NCBI GenBank assembly: GCA_019359175.1
Contig: JAHHHU010000011.1
Location: 62,001-126,000 of the forward strand
DNA length: 64,000 nucleotides
Direction: 5' to 3'
From: Phormidium tanganyikae FI6-MK23
GTDB taxonomy: Bacteria; Cyanobacteriota; Cyanobacteriia; Leptolyngbyales; Leptolyngbyaceae
Each line of letters begins with the position of its first letter. Position 1 is the stretch's first letter. Both the position numbers and the translations under genes were made by a program. Below, piece after piece: positions 8,276-18,530 of the stretch. The notes beneath the pieces were generated by a model, which was not told the DNA's origin, made no database searches, and was given only the letters and a program-made list of their open reading frames with translations.

Positions 8276-8503
8276 CTAATCGTTCCACTCGCCTCTGGGA
8301 GGCAGTGGCGGATTTCTTGGCAAGGTACGGGCATTGTCCTCATCGCGGTAAAGTTCGCTTCTCAGCCATTGCCTCAAAGCGACTTCCACCACTTTGCTCG
8401 GATCATTCGTCAAATGTCGGACTTGTTCCAACAAATCAGAATCGATCTGAATCGCAAGTTCGGTTTTATGTCGATCGGGCATTTGGAGTTTAGGGTCATT
8501 CAT
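8276..8503 (-). CDS. Small ribbon-helix-helix-like protein
   Basis: 75 residues from ATG 8503 (a TTG at 8515 could add four). 'ELAIQIDSDLLEQVRHL' then 'KVVEVALRQWLRSEL' has the beta-strand plus two-helix layout of RHH antitoxin/CopG-like DNA-binding proteins, here with a proline-rich tail. Such proteins often autoregulate toxin-antitoxin loci, but no toxin gene follows: 82 bases downstream comes the histidine kinase. It may be an orphan antitoxin or a small regulator. Confidence 0.6.
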   Translation of the reverse strand: MNDPKLQMPDRHKTELAIQIDSDLLEQVRHLTNDPSKVVEVALRQWLRSELYRDEDNARTLPRNPPLPPRGEWND

Positions 8504-8515
8504 ATCGTCGATCAA

Positions 8516-8858
8516 CCTTCAGCGGAAGGTCAGCTGGCTGAATATTTAGGCAACAATCGGATCAAAAGTCGAAAATTACTGCGCTTTGAGAAATCTTGCC
8601 CATAAACTATGGATGTACCGTTTTTTACATAGGTTCAACAAAGTTTTAACATTTTTTCACAAATGCGTCTGAGAAAGAATCAGAACTCAATTCTGCCCAA
8701 AATTAGGACATTTCTTTTTCTTAGCCTCTCAGACTCTCGAACTCCGTGAAGAAAGGATTAAAATATCTTAAGCCTTCTCATTCGATATCTGACTCCGCAA
8801 AGAGTGAGAGATCTGTGAGAACGCTTTGTCCTTGCTGCTGCCAATCTTACTGAAGTTT
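8516..8858. other. Intergenic region upstream of lepA
   Basis: About 340 bases between the divergent RHH gene and lepA. It must hold both promoters. A TAAAAT hexamer at 8759-8764 could be a -10 element, but no good -35 is visible. AT-rich stretch at 8610-8670. No ORF, RNA gene or repeat recognised. Confidence 0.4.
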
Positions 8859-10670
8859 ATGACTGACGTACCCGTCAACCGTATCCGAAATTTTTCCATT
8901 ATTGCCCACATCGACCACGGCAAGTCTACGCTGGCTGACCGTTTGCTTCAAGAAACGGGAACCGTGACCGCACGGGACATGAAAGAACAGTTCCTGGACA
9001 ATATGGAACTGGAGCGGGAGCGCGGGATCACGATCAAGCTCCAAGCTGCCCGGATGAACTACACCGCAAAAGATGGGCAGGTGTACGTTTTAAATTTGAT
9101 CGACACGCCTGGGCACGTCGATTTCTCTTACGAAGTGTCTCGATCGCTTGCCGCTTGCGAAGGTGCGCTGTTGGTCGTCGATGCCTCCCAAGGGGTTGAA
9201 GCGCAAACTCTCGCAAACGTTTATCTCGCACTCGAACACGATTTAGAAATTATTCCGGTTCTGAATAAGATCGATTTGCCAGGAGCGGAACCTGAGCGCG
9301 TCAGGCAAGAAATCGAAGAAGTGGTCGGACTCGACTGCTCAGAAGCGATTCTGGCATCCGCGAAAGAGGGGATCGGTGTGCCAGACATTTTGGAACAAAT
9401 CGTTCAAAAAGTTCCGCCTCCCCCGGACACGACCAAAGATCCTCTGAGAGCGCTGATTTTCGACAGCTACTACGATGCCTACCGGGGTGTAGTCGTTTAC
9501 TTTCGGGTGATGGATGGACAGGTGAAAAAAGGCGATAAAGTCTACCTGATGGCATCCGGTAAGGAATATCAGATCGATGAACTCGGCGTTCTTTCTCCCA
9601 CTCAAGTGCAGGTTGACTCGCTCCACGCGGGAGAAGTGGGATATTTTGCTGCTTCAATTAAAGCGGTCGAAGACGCGCGAGTTGGCGACACGATCACGCT
9701 CTCTGCGAAGAAAGCTGCTGAACCCCTACCAGGCTACATCGAAGCGAAACCAATGGTTTTCTGTGGAATGTTCCCAACTGATGCGGATCAATTTCCAGAA
9801 CTGCGGGAAGCGCTCGACAGACTGAAGCTCAATGATGCTGCACTGAATTTTGAGCCAGAAACTTCGAGCGCGATGGGGTTTGGTTTCCGCTGTGGCTTCC
9901 TCGGATTGCTGCACATGGAAATCGTGCAGGAACGGCTAGAGCGCGAATATAACCTCGATCTCATCATTACTGCGCCTTCGGTGGTTTACCAAGTCACAAC
10001 GATCAAAGGTGAGATCGTCTTGATCGATAATCCTGGCAAACTTCCGTCCCCCACCGAGCGCGAAAAGATCGAAGAACCTTACGTTCAAGTCGATATCATC
10101 ACGCCCGAAACCTATGTTGGGACGCTGATGGAACTCTGTCAAAACCGTCGCGGAATCTTCAAAGATATGAAGTATCTCACGCCCGGACGCACCACGCTGA
10201 TGTATGAATTGCCGCTGGCTGAGGTTGTCACCGACTTCTTTGATCAAATGAAGTCTCGCTCGCGCGGTTACGCCAGCATGGAATATCAACTCATCGGCTA
10301 CCGAGAAAATGCTTTAGTGAAGTTGGATGTCCTAATCAACGGTGATCCCGTCGATTCGCTTGCTACGATCGTTCACCGCGACAAAGCTTATGGAGTCGGT
10401 CGCGCCCTGACAGAAAAACTCCGCGAGTTGATCCCCCGCCATCAGTTTAAGATCCCGATTCAAGCCGCGATCGGTAGCAAGGTGATCGCCAGCGAACATA
10501 TTCCCGCACTTCGTAAAGATGTCCTCGCAAAATGCTATGGCGGCGACATCTCTCGGAAGAAGAAACTGCTGCAAAAGCAAGCCAAAGGGAAAAAGCGCAT
10601 GAAAGCGATCGGAACGGTTGATGTACCGCAAGAAGCGTTCATGGCAGTGCTTCGCTTATCAAACGAATAG
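8859..10670 (+). CDS. lepA: Elongation factor 4 (LepA), ribosome back-translocase GTPase
   Basis: 603 residues from ATG 8859 ([12 protein letters not shown]), the usual family length. The translational GTPase motifs are complete: G1 AHIDHGKST at residues 16-24, G3 DTPGH, G4 NKID. The C-terminal domain ends with '[18 protein letters not shown]', the LepA-specific CTD that enters the ribosomal A site. LepA remodels stalled or mistranslocated ribosomes under ionic or cold stress. An in-frame TTG 33 bases upstream is a weaker start. A terminator follows, so it appears to be a single-gene transcript. Confidence 0.98.
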   Translation: MTDVPVNRIRNFSIIAHIDHGKSTLADRLLQETGTVTARDMKEQFLDNMELERERGITIKLQAARMNYTAKDGQVYVLNLIDTPGHVDFSYEVSRSLAACEGALLVVDASQGVEAQTLANVYLALEHDLEIIPVLNKIDLPGAEPERVRQEIEEVVGLDCSEAILASAKEGIGVPDILEQIVQKVPPPPDTTKDPLRALIFDSYYDAYRGVVVYFRVMDGQVKKGDKVYLMASGKEYQIDELGVLSPTQVQVDSLHAGEVGYFAASIKAVEDARVGDTITLSAKKAAEPLPGYIEAKPMVFCGMFPTDADQFPELREALDRLKLNDAALNFEPETSSAMGFGFRCGFLGLLHMEIVQERLEREYNLDLIITAPSVVYQVTTIKGEIVLIDNPGKLPSPTEREKIEEPYVQVDIITPETYVGTLMELCQNRRGIFKDMKYLTPGRTTLMYELPLAEVVTDFFDQMKSRSRGYASMEYQLIGYRENALVKLDVLINGDPVDSLATIVHRDKAYGVGRALTEKLRELIPRHQFKIPIQAAIGSKVIASEHIPALRKDVLAKCYGGDISRKKKLLQKQAKGKKRMKAIGTVDVPQEAFMAVLRLSNE

Positions 10671-10695
10671 GGCTAAATTCTTCTCTAATTTGCGA

Positions 10696-10727
10696 ATTGC
10701 TCCTACCCAAAAAGTAGGGGCAATTTT
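10696..10727 (+). terminator. Terminator after lepA
   Basis: ATTGCTCCTAC pairs with GTAGGGGCAAT (one G-T pair) around CCAAAAA, followed by TTTT; 25 bases after the lepA stop. Confidence 0.8.
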
Positions 10728-10975
10728 CATTTGAGGCTTGAAGATTCGATGAACTCGATCGAAACAGACCGCGTTACCCCAAAGGTTTCTGCTATGGTGC
10801 TACTGAAAAAAGCTCGCTTGGCGTAGGCTTTCTTGCCTCGTTCCCTGTCCGGATTGCCCTCGTGCTGCCTGTTAATCTAATGGGTACACTTTTGGCAAGC
10901 AGAGATCAAGCCAATCCATTGATCAACTGTCATTCCTATCCTTGCTCGTTTGCAATTTACGCGGATTTTGGACTT

Positions 10976-11938
10976 ATGCGAATTCTTGTTACTGGTGGTG
11001 CGGGCTTTATTGGCTCCCACTTGATCGATCGTCTCATGAACACAGGTCATGAAGTTCTGTGCCTCGATAACTTCTACACGGGACACAAGCGCAATATTCA
11101 ACATTGGCTCGGCAATCCCAACTTTGAACTGATTCGCCACGATATCACAGAACCGATTCGGCTCGAAGTAGATCAAATCTACCATCTAGCCTGTCCTGCA
11201 TCACCCGTGCATTACCAGTACAATCCCGTCAAAACCGTCAAAATCAACGTGATGGGAACAATGAATATGCTCGGTTTAGCCAAGCGAGTCAAAGCGAGAT
11301 TTCTGCTTGCTTCAACTTCCGAAGTCTATGGCGATCCCGAAATGCACCCGCAATCTGAAGAATATCGGGGCAACGTCAACCCGATCGGGATTCGCAGTTG
11401 TTACGACGAAGGCAAACGAGTTGCTGAAACCCTCGCTTTCGACTATCACCGCCAAAACGATGTCGATATCCGCGTTGCGCGTATTTTCAATACTTACGGG
11501 CCTCGAATGCTCGAAAACGACGGACGAGTCGTGAGCAATTTTGTGGTGCAAGCGCTTCAAGGTCACGCGCTGACGGTATACGGGGATGGTTCCCAGACTC
11601 GTAGCTTCTGCTATGTTTCTGACTTAGTGGACGGTCTCTATCGCTTAATGAACGGCGATTTTATCGGCCCAGTCAACCTCGGAAACCCTGGCGAATACAC
11701 TATTCTGCAACTGGCTCAAGCGGTTCAAGAAATGGTAAATCCTGATGCTTCCGTAAAATTTGAGCCATTGCCGCAAGATGATCCCCGTCGCCGCAAACCT
11801 GATATCACCCGCGCTCAAACTCACCTCGGATGGCAGCCCACTATTCCGCTGAGAGATGGTTTGGAGCGCACGATCGCTGATTTTCGCAGCCGATTGGAAG
11901 CCCCCGAAGCAAAACCTGAATCGCTCGCAGCGCACTAG
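10976..11938 (+). CDS. UDP-glucuronate decarboxylase (UDP-xylose synthase type)
   Basis: 320 residues from ATG 10976 ([15 protein letters not shown]). Extended SDR fold: GGAGFIG binds NAD near the N-terminus, 'STSEVYGDP' supplies the catalytic Ser/Thr, and the Y-x3-K pair is in CYDEGKR. '[11 protein letters not shown]' and '[10 protein letters not shown]' are typical of UXS enzymes, which convert UDP-glucuronate to UDP-xylose, rather than of plain epimerases. The next gene, UDP-glucose dehydrogenase, makes its substrate, so the two form a short pathway for extracellular or envelope polysaccharide. The upstream in-frame extension (from 10862) lacks family similarity and is not used. Confidence 0.92.
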   Translation: MRILVTGGAGFIGSHLIDRLMNTGHEVLCLDNFYTGHKRNIQHWLGNPNFELIRHDITEPIRLEVDQIYHLACPASPVHYQYNPVKTVKINVMGTMNMLGLAKRVKARFLLASTSEVYGDPEMHPQSEEYRGNVNPIGIRSCYDEGKRVAETLAFDYHRQNDVDIRVARIFNTYGPRMLENDGRVVSNFVVQALQGHALTVYGDGSQTRSFCYVSDLVDGLYRLMNGDFIGPVNLGNPGEYTILQLAQAVQEMVNPDASVKFEPLPQDDPRRRKPDITRAQTHLGWQPTIPLRDGLERTIADFRSRLEAPEAKPESLAAH

Positions 11939-12017
11939 AGAAAGTTGCTCAGTTCGGGAATGCTAACGGGAAAACTGTATCGAAGCTACACATCGTTTGT
12001 TTGAGGAGTCTAAGACT

Positions 12018-13430
12018 ATGCGCGTTTGCGTCATTGGAACAGGTTACGTTGGGTTGGTTACGGGTGTTTGCCTTTCTCACATTGGTCATCATGTGATTTG
12101 CGTTGACAACAACGAATCAAAGGTCAAACTGATGCAGGCGGGACAGTCTCCGATTTTTGAACCGGGCTTGTCTGACCTGATGCAGTCCTCGATTCAAGCA
12201 GGACGCTTAGAGTTCACCACGGATATCGCGTCTGGAGTCGAACACGGTCAAATTCTCTTTATCGCAGTTGGAACGCCTGCACTCCCGAATGGAGAAAGCG
12301 ATACCCGCTACGTCGAAGCGGTAGCGCGTAGCATCGGTTCCAACCTCAAAGGCGGCTACAAAGTGATCGTGAATAAGTCTACGGTTCCGATCGGGTCTGG
12401 AGACTGGGTGAGAATGCTCGTTCTTGATGGCATTGCAGAACGTCAGCGCACAGAAGCGCAGCCTGTTCTCGTAGGAGTCGGCGGCGGTGAGGAAATCACA
12501 GCAAGTTCACTCATCGGCGAATATGAATTCGATGTCGTCAGCAATCCAGAGTTTCTCCGCGAAGGATCTGCGGTATTCGACACCTTTAACCCCGACCGCA
12601 TTGTTCTTGGCAGCAACAACAACGATCGACCGATCAAGCTGATGCAAGAACTCTACACCCCGATCGTAGAACGGCAGTTTGCAGAAGATAAATCTGCGGC
12701 TCCGGTTCCGGTTGTTGTGACGGATCTGAGTTCGGCTGAAATGATCAAATATGCAGCAAACGCATTTTTGGCAACGAAGATCAGCTTCGTGAACGAAGTG
12801 GCGAATATCTGCGATCGTGTCGGTGCAGATGTGATGCAAGTCGCAAAAGGGATTGGTCTTGATTCTCGAATTGGCAGCAAATTCTTGCAGGCGGGTCTGG
12901 GTTGGGGTGGCTCCTGCTTCCCGAAAGACGTATCCGCGCTGATTCACACCGCTGATGATTACGGCTATGAGACTCAATTGCTTAAAGCAGCCGTTAGCGT
13001 GAATGAGCGTCAACGCTTGATTGTGGTTGAGAAACTTCAGCAAGCATTGAAAATCTTGAAAGGCAAAACGGTCGGGCTTTTGGGTCTGACGTTCAAGCCT
13101 GACACCGATGATTTGCGTGATGCTCCTGCTCTGAATGTGATCGAGAACTTAGCTCGTCTCGGTGCAAAAGTGAAAGCTTACGATCCGATCATTGCTCAAA
13201 CCGGAATGCGCCACGGCATTTCAGATGTAATCGTCGAAACTGATCCAGAGCGCCTAGCAGATGGCTGTGATGCCTTAGTTCTCGTGACGGAATGGGCGCA
13301 ATTCCTCAGCCTTGACTACATCAAGATGGCAAAACTGATGCACACCCCAATTCTGATCGACGGTCGCAACTTCTTGAACCAACCCGTTTTAGAAGAAGCA
13401 GGCTTCCGTTACATCGGGATCGGTCGTTAG
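12018..13430 (+). CDS. ugd: UDP-glucose 6-dehydrogenase
   Basis: 470 residues. The NAD-binding loop GTGYVGL is at residues 7-13, and the catalytic cysteine, about residue 300, lies in GWGGSCFPKD. It oxidises UDP-glucose to UDP-glucuronate with two NAD+. GAGGAG at 12003-12008 fixes the ATG at 12018; the TTG at 11997 is unlikely. The protein is longer than the usual 430-450 residues because of an insertion around 'SSLIGEYEFDVV'. It follows the UDP-glucuronate decarboxylase gene by 79 bases, the likely user of its product, and ends at a strong terminator. Confidence 0.97.
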   Translation: MRVCVIGTGYVGLVTGVCLSHIGHHVICVDNNESKVKLMQAGQSPIFEPGLSDLMQSSIQAGRLEFTTDIASGVEHGQILFIAVGTPALPNGESDTRYVEAVARSIGSNLKGGYKVIVNKSTVPIGSGDWVRMLVLDGIAERQRTEAQPVLVGVGGGEEITASSLIGEYEFDVVSNPEFLREGSAVFDTFNPDRIVLGSNNNDRPIKLMQELYTPIVERQFAEDKSAAPVPVVVTDLSSAEMIKYAANAFLATKISFVNEVANICDRVGADVMQVAKGIGLDSRIGSKFLQAGLGWGGSCFPKDVSALIHTADDYGYETQLLKAAVSVNERQRLIVVEKLQQALKILKGKTVGLLGLTFKPDTDDLRDAPALNVIENLARLGAKVKAYDPIIAQTGMRHGISDVIVETDPERLADGCDALVLVTEWAQFLSLDYIKMAKLMHTPILIDGRNFLNQPVLEEAGFRYIGIGR

Positions 13431-13454
13431 TTCAATTTCCCGAAAAACGTGGAA

Positions 13455-13483
13455 AGAGACGCAATTTAGAGCGTCTCTTTTTT
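13455..13483 (+). terminator. Terminator after ugd
   Basis: Perfect eight-base stem AGAGACGC/GCGTCTCT with an eight-base loop and a run of T. It overlaps the end of the convergent plsC gene by two bases and may serve both strands. Confidence 0.85.
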
Positions 13484-14354
13484 ATTGGCAACACCCAGAA
13501 AGCGATCGCAGAACTTGCTCTAAATCCTCTGTCAATCGTTTTGCGCCCTGCTTCGGATGCTCTGCACTGTATTCAGCAGCGTTCAGCGGTTTACCAACCT
13601 GAATTTCGACCGCAGAGCGCCAAGGAACCAGAGGCTTGCTGTACTGAATCGAGATCGGCACAATCTGAACATTCAAATTGGGCTGACTTGCTTCCGCTTG
13701 AAGCGCTAACCGAGCTAAACCAGGCTTGAGACTCGCAGATTGACGATAAATATTGCCTTCAGGAAAGATCACCAGTGCTTCACCGTGTTGCAGCAAATCG
13801 ATACTGTGCCGCAATGCCGCGATCGTGGGCTGACGAGTGTTGATTGGAAATCCGCCCAATCGCCGAATAAACCAACCCTGAACGCCTTTGACCTCATCTG
13901 CTGTGACCATGAAGCGCAATGCTCGCCCTGTCACATCCTGCCCAACCGCGCAAGGAACCATGAGCGCATCCCAACGAGATCGATGGGTCGCAGCGATAAT
14001 CACCGGACCCGTCGCAGGAAAATGTTCTCGACCCCCAACTTGAATCCGTCGAAAATAGACGGGCAACACCAAATTTCGCGCCAACGGATAGACGATCGAA
14101 GCAAGCCACGGTAGACAGCGCGATCGTACAGACTGAGAAGGAAGATTCGGATTTTCCACAAGGGAATGAGCAGGTGTAGGTGAAGAAGATTGTTCTTCTA
14201 GCGTAACGGGAGTTTCAGACAGAGGAATAGAGATACGGGGGCGAGTCAAAGCGCCATCGTTCTTTCGGGTCTTGGGCGATAGCATGAAGTCAATCAGAAG
14301 CATGACAAAGTAAGGACGCAAGCCTGCTAATAGTAGATGTTCGTTCTCTTGCAT
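13482..14354 (-). CDS. plsC: 1-acyl-sn-glycerol-3-phosphate acyltransferase family protein
   Basis: 290 residues. The acyltransferase signatures HRSRWD (the HX4D catalytic dyad) and FPEGN (substrate binding) are both present in the usual order. PlsC acylates lysophosphatidate to phosphatidate at the membrane in phospholipid and galactolipid synthesis; paralogues may use other acceptors. The first roughly 85 residues, with a Ser/Pro/Thr-rich linker ('ETPVTLEEQSSSPTPAHS'), are an extension not part of the catalytic domain; a later start near the domain is possible. Convergent with ugd, divergent from tRNA-Glu. Confidence 0.85.
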   Translation of the reverse strand: MQENEHLLLAGLRPYFVMLLIDFMLSPKTRKNDGALTRPRISIPLSETPVTLEEQSSSPTPAHSLVENPNLPSQSVRSRCLPWLASIVYPLARNLVLPVYFRRIQVGGREHFPATGPVIIAATHRSRWDALMVPCAVGQDVTGRALRFMVTADEVKGVQGWFIRRLGGFPINTRQPTIAALRHSIDLLQHGEALVIFPEGNIYRQSASLKPGLARLALQAEASQPNLNVQIVPISIQYSKPLVPWRSAVEIQVGKPLNAAEYSAEHPKQGAKRLTEDLEQVLRSLSGCCQ

Positions 14355-14555
14355 TTACGGTAGTGGTTTTTGTCGATCGCGCGTCTCTGCCAAGGGACAG
14401 TTCTAGGGGTGTCTAATCACTGCATCTTTTGCCTTAACGCAATTCTTTCACAAACAAATTTGAAATCAAAGTTGGATTTGGCGGTTGACAGTGATAGTTT
14501 TGTCCGCTACATTAGTAAATGTCAGTTGCACGAGACGAACGCAGCACTAACACCT

Positions 14556-14628
14556 GCCCCCATCGTCTAGAGGCCTAGGACACCTCCCTTTCACGGAGGC
14601 GACAGGGATTCGAATTCCCTTGGGGGTA
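14556..14628 (+). tRNA. tRNA-Glu (anticodon TTC)
   Basis: 73 bases folding into a cloverleaf: acceptor GCCCCCA pairs with TGGGGGT, anticodon stem CCTCC/GGAGG with loop CTTTCAC (anticodon TTC at 14590-14592), T arm with GATTCGAA. Discriminator A, CCA not encoded. In cyanobacteria glutamyl-tRNA also feeds the C5 pathway to chlorophyll and haem. Confidence 0.97.
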
Positions 14629-14640
14629 TTAAATTAAGGA

Positions 14641-14675
14641 AGCAGGATAGAAGTAAGACTCTACCCTGCTTTTTT
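14641..14675 (+). terminator. Terminator after tRNA-Glu
   Basis: AGCAGG pairs with CCTGCT, extended inward by TAGA/TCTA, followed by six T. Confidence 0.85.
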
Positions 14676-14972
14676 AGTCCGAATTCGGTAAAGGTATTGC
14701 TCGAATCGAGATTTGTACTGAAGCCAGCGACGATCGCACTCTTGAAATTCGCACACTTTAGTTAATCTGCGCTCGATCGTTACGACCTACACAGCAACGA
14801 AAAACCGAGAGCAGTGAAGATCAAGTTGGAACGTGCCCACACTTGCCGCAACGTCTCGATTCTTTTGTTTGAAGCCTGGCTACAAGCAACCACCCATCTG
14901 GGGTGAAAGAAGCTGTAAGACCTGCTAGAGTGAAGTTTCAAGAAGAGCGATGACAAAACATTACCGGAATAC

Positions 14973-17654
14973 ATGCAACCCACAGACCCCAGCAAATTTA
15001 CAGATAAAGCCTGGGAAGCGATCGTTCAGGCACAGGATGTCGTGCGGCGCTATCGACACCAGAATTTAGAAGTTGAACATTTAATAATCAGCCTGCTAGA
15101 GCAGGAAGATGGCTTAACCGGGAAAATTTTGAGCAAAGCCGGAATCGAAGCCGCTCGTCTCTCACAGCAGGTAGACGAATTTGCTCGCCGTCAGCCGAAA
15201 GTCGGGAGTACGGAGCAGCTTTATTTAGGACGATATCTTGATACGATGCTCGATCGAGCAGAAGCCGCGCGTGCTTCGATGCAGGATGATTTTATTTCGA
15301 TCGAACATTTTGTCCAAGCGTTTGCCAATGATCCACGTCTTGGACTCAAGCTATTTCGCAGTTTTAACGTCGATACGGCTCGGCTCGATACCGCGATTCG
15401 AGATCTTCGAGGGAGTCAAAAAGTAACGGATCAAGCACCGGAATCCCGCTATTCTGCCTTAGAGAAATTCGGCTTAGACCTGACTGAACGCGCCAAAGCA
15501 GGCAAACTCGATCCGGTGATCGGACGCGATGGCGAAATTCGACGTGTCGTTCAAGTGCTTTCGCGCCGAACTAAGAATAATCCAGTTTTGATTGGAGAAC
15601 CGGGTGTTGGGAAAACGGCGATCGCGGAAGGACTCGCGCAGCGGATCGTAAACGGTGACGTGCCCGAATCGCTGAAAAACCGCAAGCTGATTTCCCTTGA
15701 TATGGGATCGCTGATTGCAGGGGCAAAATATCGCGGAGAATTCGAGGATCGTCTGCGGGCAGTGCTGAAAGAAGTGATTGATTCTGATGGGCAGATCGTT
15801 TTATTTATCGACGAGCTTCATACAGTTGTGGGTGCGGGCGCAGGTGGACAAGGCAACATGGATGCCGGAAATCTGCTTAAACCCATGTTGGCGCGGGGTG
15901 AATTGCGCTGTATTGGGGCGACCACTTTAGATGAGTACCGTAAGTACATCGAGAAAGATGCCGCGCTGGAGCGTCGATTTCAGCAAGTCGTGATCGATCA
16001 GCCGAGCGTTGAAGATACGATTTCGATTTTACGCGGGTTGAAAGAACGTTACGAAGTTCATCACGGAGTCAATATTACCGATTCTGCTTTAGTGGCAGCC
16101 GCAACGCTATCGAGTCGATATATTAGCGATCGATTTTTACCCGATAAAGCGATCGATCTCGTAGACGAAGCCGCCGCTAAGTTGAGAATGGAAATCACCT
16201 CGAAACCGACTGAGCTAGAGCAAATCGAGCGGCGTTTGAGACAGCTTGAAATGGAGAAGCTCTCGGTCAAGAGTGAAGACAAACTCACCGGATTAACCGG
16301 ACTCAGCCGCAATTCCAAAGAGCGACTCGAACGGCTCGAACAAGAAATCGCAGAACTTCAGCCGAAAAAAGACGAACTCGATTCGCAGTGGCAAAACGAA
16401 AAGCAGATTCTCGAAACGATTAAATCGCTCAAAGGCGAAGAAGACCAGCTTCGAGTGCAAATCGAGCAAGCCGAACGCGCTTACGATCTCAACACGGCAG
16501 CGCAGTTAAAATACGGACGACTCGAAGCCTTGCAGCACGATCGAGAAAACCAAGAAGCGCAACTGATGGAACTGCAAGCAGGCGGAACGGCGCTCTTGCG
16601 CGAACAAGTCACTGAAGCCGATATCGCTGAAATTGTTGCTCGTTGGACAGGTATCCCGGTGACGCGCCTGCTCGAATCCGAACGCCAAAAACTCCTGAAT
16701 CTAGAAGGACACTTACACCAACGAGTCATCGGGCAGCATGCTGCCGTTGAAGCCGTTTCCGCAGCGATCCGTCGAGCGCGATCGGGGATGAAAGATCCCA
16801 GCCGCCCGATCGGTTCGTTCCTATTTATGGGTCCCACTGGAGTCGGTAAAACGGAACTCGCGCGAGCATTGGCGCAATTTCTATTCGATTCGGATGATGC
16901 GATCGTGCGGCTCGATATGTCGGAATACATGGAGAAGCATTCGGTGTCGCGCTTGGTCGGTGCGCCTCCGGGATATGTCGGCTACGACGAAGGTGGACAG
17001 CTTTCTGAATCGATTCGCCGCAAACCTTACTCGGTGGTGCTGCTTGATGAAGTTGAGAAAGCCCATCCTGATGTGTTTAACATTTTGCTGCAAGTGCTAG
17101 ACGACGGACGAATCACCGATTCTCAAGGTCGCACCGTCGATTTTCGCAACACTGTGATTGTGATGACGAGCAATATTGGCAGTGAACATATTCTCGATGT
17201 CGCGGGCGACGATGGGCGATACGAGGAAATGCAGAAACGAGTCATGACTGCACTGCGTAAGCATTTCCGCCCTGAGTTTCTCAATCGGATCGACGATATG
17301 ATCCTGTTCCATCCGTTGAGCCGTGCAGAACTTGGTGAAATTGTTGGACTCCAGATCCAACGGATTCAAGCTCTGCTCACCGATCAGAAGATTATGCTGG
17401 AACTCTCACCCGCCGCGCGAAAATACGTAGCGGACGTGGGCTACGATCCAACCTATGGAGCGCGTCCATTGAAGCGGGCGATTCAGCGAGAACTGCAAAA
17501 CCCGATCGCGACGAAACTACTCGAAAACGCTTTTGTCGAAGGGGATACGATCTCGATCGATTTGGTCGATGGCAAGCTCAAATTCAGCAAGAAAGAACTG
17601 GTTACAAATCCTCAACCTGTCGTGACGACCCCTGTAGCAGTGACGGAGAGCTAA
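14973..17654 (+). CDS. clpB: ClpB disaggregase chaperone, ClpB2 type
   Basis: 893 residues. N-terminal double Clp_N repeat (1-145), first AAA+ module with Walker A GEPGVGKT at 208-215, coiled-coil M domain about 405-530, second AAA+ module with GPTGVGKT near 620, and the C-terminal D2 domain. It extracts polypeptides from aggregates with DnaK. The D2 sequence ('[18 protein letters not shown]') and an M-domain insertion resemble my recollection of the cyanobacterial ClpB2 branch more than heat-shock ClpB1; this is a comparison from memory. The MQPTDP N-terminus confirms the start. No CIRCE element seen upstream. The 297 bases between the tRNA terminator and this gene show nothing else. Confidence 0.96.
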   Translation: MQPTDPSKFTDKAWEAIVQAQDVVRRYRHQNLEVEHLIISLLEQEDGLTGKILSKAGIEAARLSQQVDEFARRQPKVGSTEQLYLGRYLDTMLDRAEAARASMQDDFISIEHFVQAFANDPRLGLKLFRSFNVDTARLDTAIRDLRGSQKVTDQAPESRYSALEKFGLDLTERAKAGKLDPVIGRDGEIRRVVQVLSRRTKNNPVLIGEPGVGKTAIAEGLAQRIVNGDVPESLKNRKLISLDMGSLIAGAKYRGEFEDRLRAVLKEVIDSDGQIVLFIDELHTVVGAGAGGQGNMDAGNLLKPMLARGELRCIGATTLDEYRKYIEKDAALERRFQQVVIDQPSVEDTISILRGLKERYEVHHGVNITDSALVAAATLSSRYISDRFLPDKAIDLVDEAAAKLRMEITSKPTELEQIERRLRQLEMEKLSVKSEDKLTGLTGLSRNSKERLERLEQEIAELQPKKDELDSQWQNEKQILETIKSLKGEEDQLRVQIEQAERAYDLNTAAQLKYGRLEALQHDRENQEAQLMELQAGGTALLREQVTEADIAEIVARWTGIPVTRLLESERQKLLNLEGHLHQRVIGQHAAVEAVSAAIRRARSGMKDPSRPIGSFLFMGPTGVGKTELARALAQFLFDSDDAIVRLDMSEYMEKHSVSRLVGAPPGYVGYDEGGQLSESIRRKPYSVVLLDEVEKAHPDVFNILLQVLDDGRITDSQGRTVDFRNTVIVMTSNIGSEHILDVAGDDGRYEEMQKRVMTALRKHFRPEFLNRIDDMILFHPLSRAELGEIVGLQIQRIQALLTDQKIMLELSPAARKYVADVGYDPTYGARPLKRAIQRELQNPIATKLLENAFVEGDTISIDLVDGKLKFSKKELVTNPQPVVTTPVAVTES

Positions 17655-17671
17655 GAATTGCGGATCAATCT

Positions 17672-18130
17672 CTAACCGCCCAATTTCGCCTTGACGATCG
17701 CTTGCACCTTTTTCCCGTCCGCCTTGCCTTTCAACTGCTGCATCGCAGAACCCATCACTTTCCCCATGTCTTTTGCAGAAGTCGCTCCGACTTGGGAAAT
17801 AATGTTCGCGATCGCAGCTTCCACGTCTTCATCCGACATTTGCGCTGGAAGAAACGTTTCGATAATCGCTAATTCTTCCGCCTCTTTGTCGGCTAAATCC
17901 TTGCGGTTGGCATTCGTGTACTGCTCGATCGAATCTCTGCGCTGTTTCGCCACCTGAGACAACGACTCGATTTCTTGCTCCTCGGTTAGCTCAGTCTGAC
18001 CCGATGGGCGCACACTCACTTCTTTCTCCAACAGCACCTTCTTGATGCTTCGCAGCGCCTCTAACCGCACTTTATCCTGAGACTTCATCGCGGCTTTGAT
18101 CTCTTCGGTAATGCGGTCTTTTAGGCTCAT
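17672..18130 (-). CDS. GatB/YqeY domain protein
   Basis: 152 residues, the usual YqeY length. Helical 'IKAAMKSQDKVRLEALRSIK' at the N-terminus and 'KDMGKVMGSAMQQLKGKADG' near the end match the YqeY family, related to the tRNA-binding tail of GatB/GatE amidotransferase subunits. The stand-alone protein's role is uncertain, possibly tRNA-linked. Convergent with clpB, 17 bases apart, and divergent from prs. Confidence 0.9.
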   Translation of the reverse strand: MSLKDRITEEIKAAMKSQDKVRLEALRSIKKVLLEKEVSVRPSGQTELTEEQEIESLSQVAKQRRDSIEQYTNANRKDLADKEAEELAIIETFLPAQMSDEDVEAAIANIISQVGATSAKDMGKVMGSAMQQLKGKADGKKVQAIVKAKLGG

Positions 18131-18530
18131 AACTCGATCATCCCTTGTATCACTGGACTTTTCAGCATAGCTTAGACGATCCGCCTAAGTGCATATTTTT
18201 GTAACTAAAGCAACAAAACCGAAAAATAAATCAGCCATCGATAACATTGTAAAAAAGCATTGCGAAGCGCGAACAAATTTGTCAAAATAGGTTGCGTTAA
18301 ATACCGCTCGACTGACCTATCAAAATCTGGTTCCTGCCTGTGGCATTCATTTCACCTGATCGGATGAAGATTGATATGATCGATCATCCGTACGCTAGTT
18401 GTGGTTCAGTCATAAACAAATATTTCGCAAAATCATCTGCCGTTTACGAATACTTTAGATCCGCGAAACCTGGGTCAATGATAAAAAGTCCCAATGTTAA
18501 TATTGCGTTGAATGCGTTCGAGGACTTGAC
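18131..18530. other. 400-bp region upstream of prs with a possible leader ORF
   Basis: Promoters of yqeY (leftward) and prs (rightward) must lie here. A 64-codon frame from GTG 18340 ends in TGA at 18532-18534, overlapping the GTG start of prs by three bases. It lacks a convincing ribosome site, and its sequence (contains 'DMIDHPYASCGSV') matches no family I know, so it may be chance. No riboswitch was recognised. Confidence 0.4.

Noticed and set aside
10862..10975. Upstream start for the UDP-glucuronate decarboxylase
   Set aside because: The Rossmann fold begins immediately at 10976; the extension has no family match.
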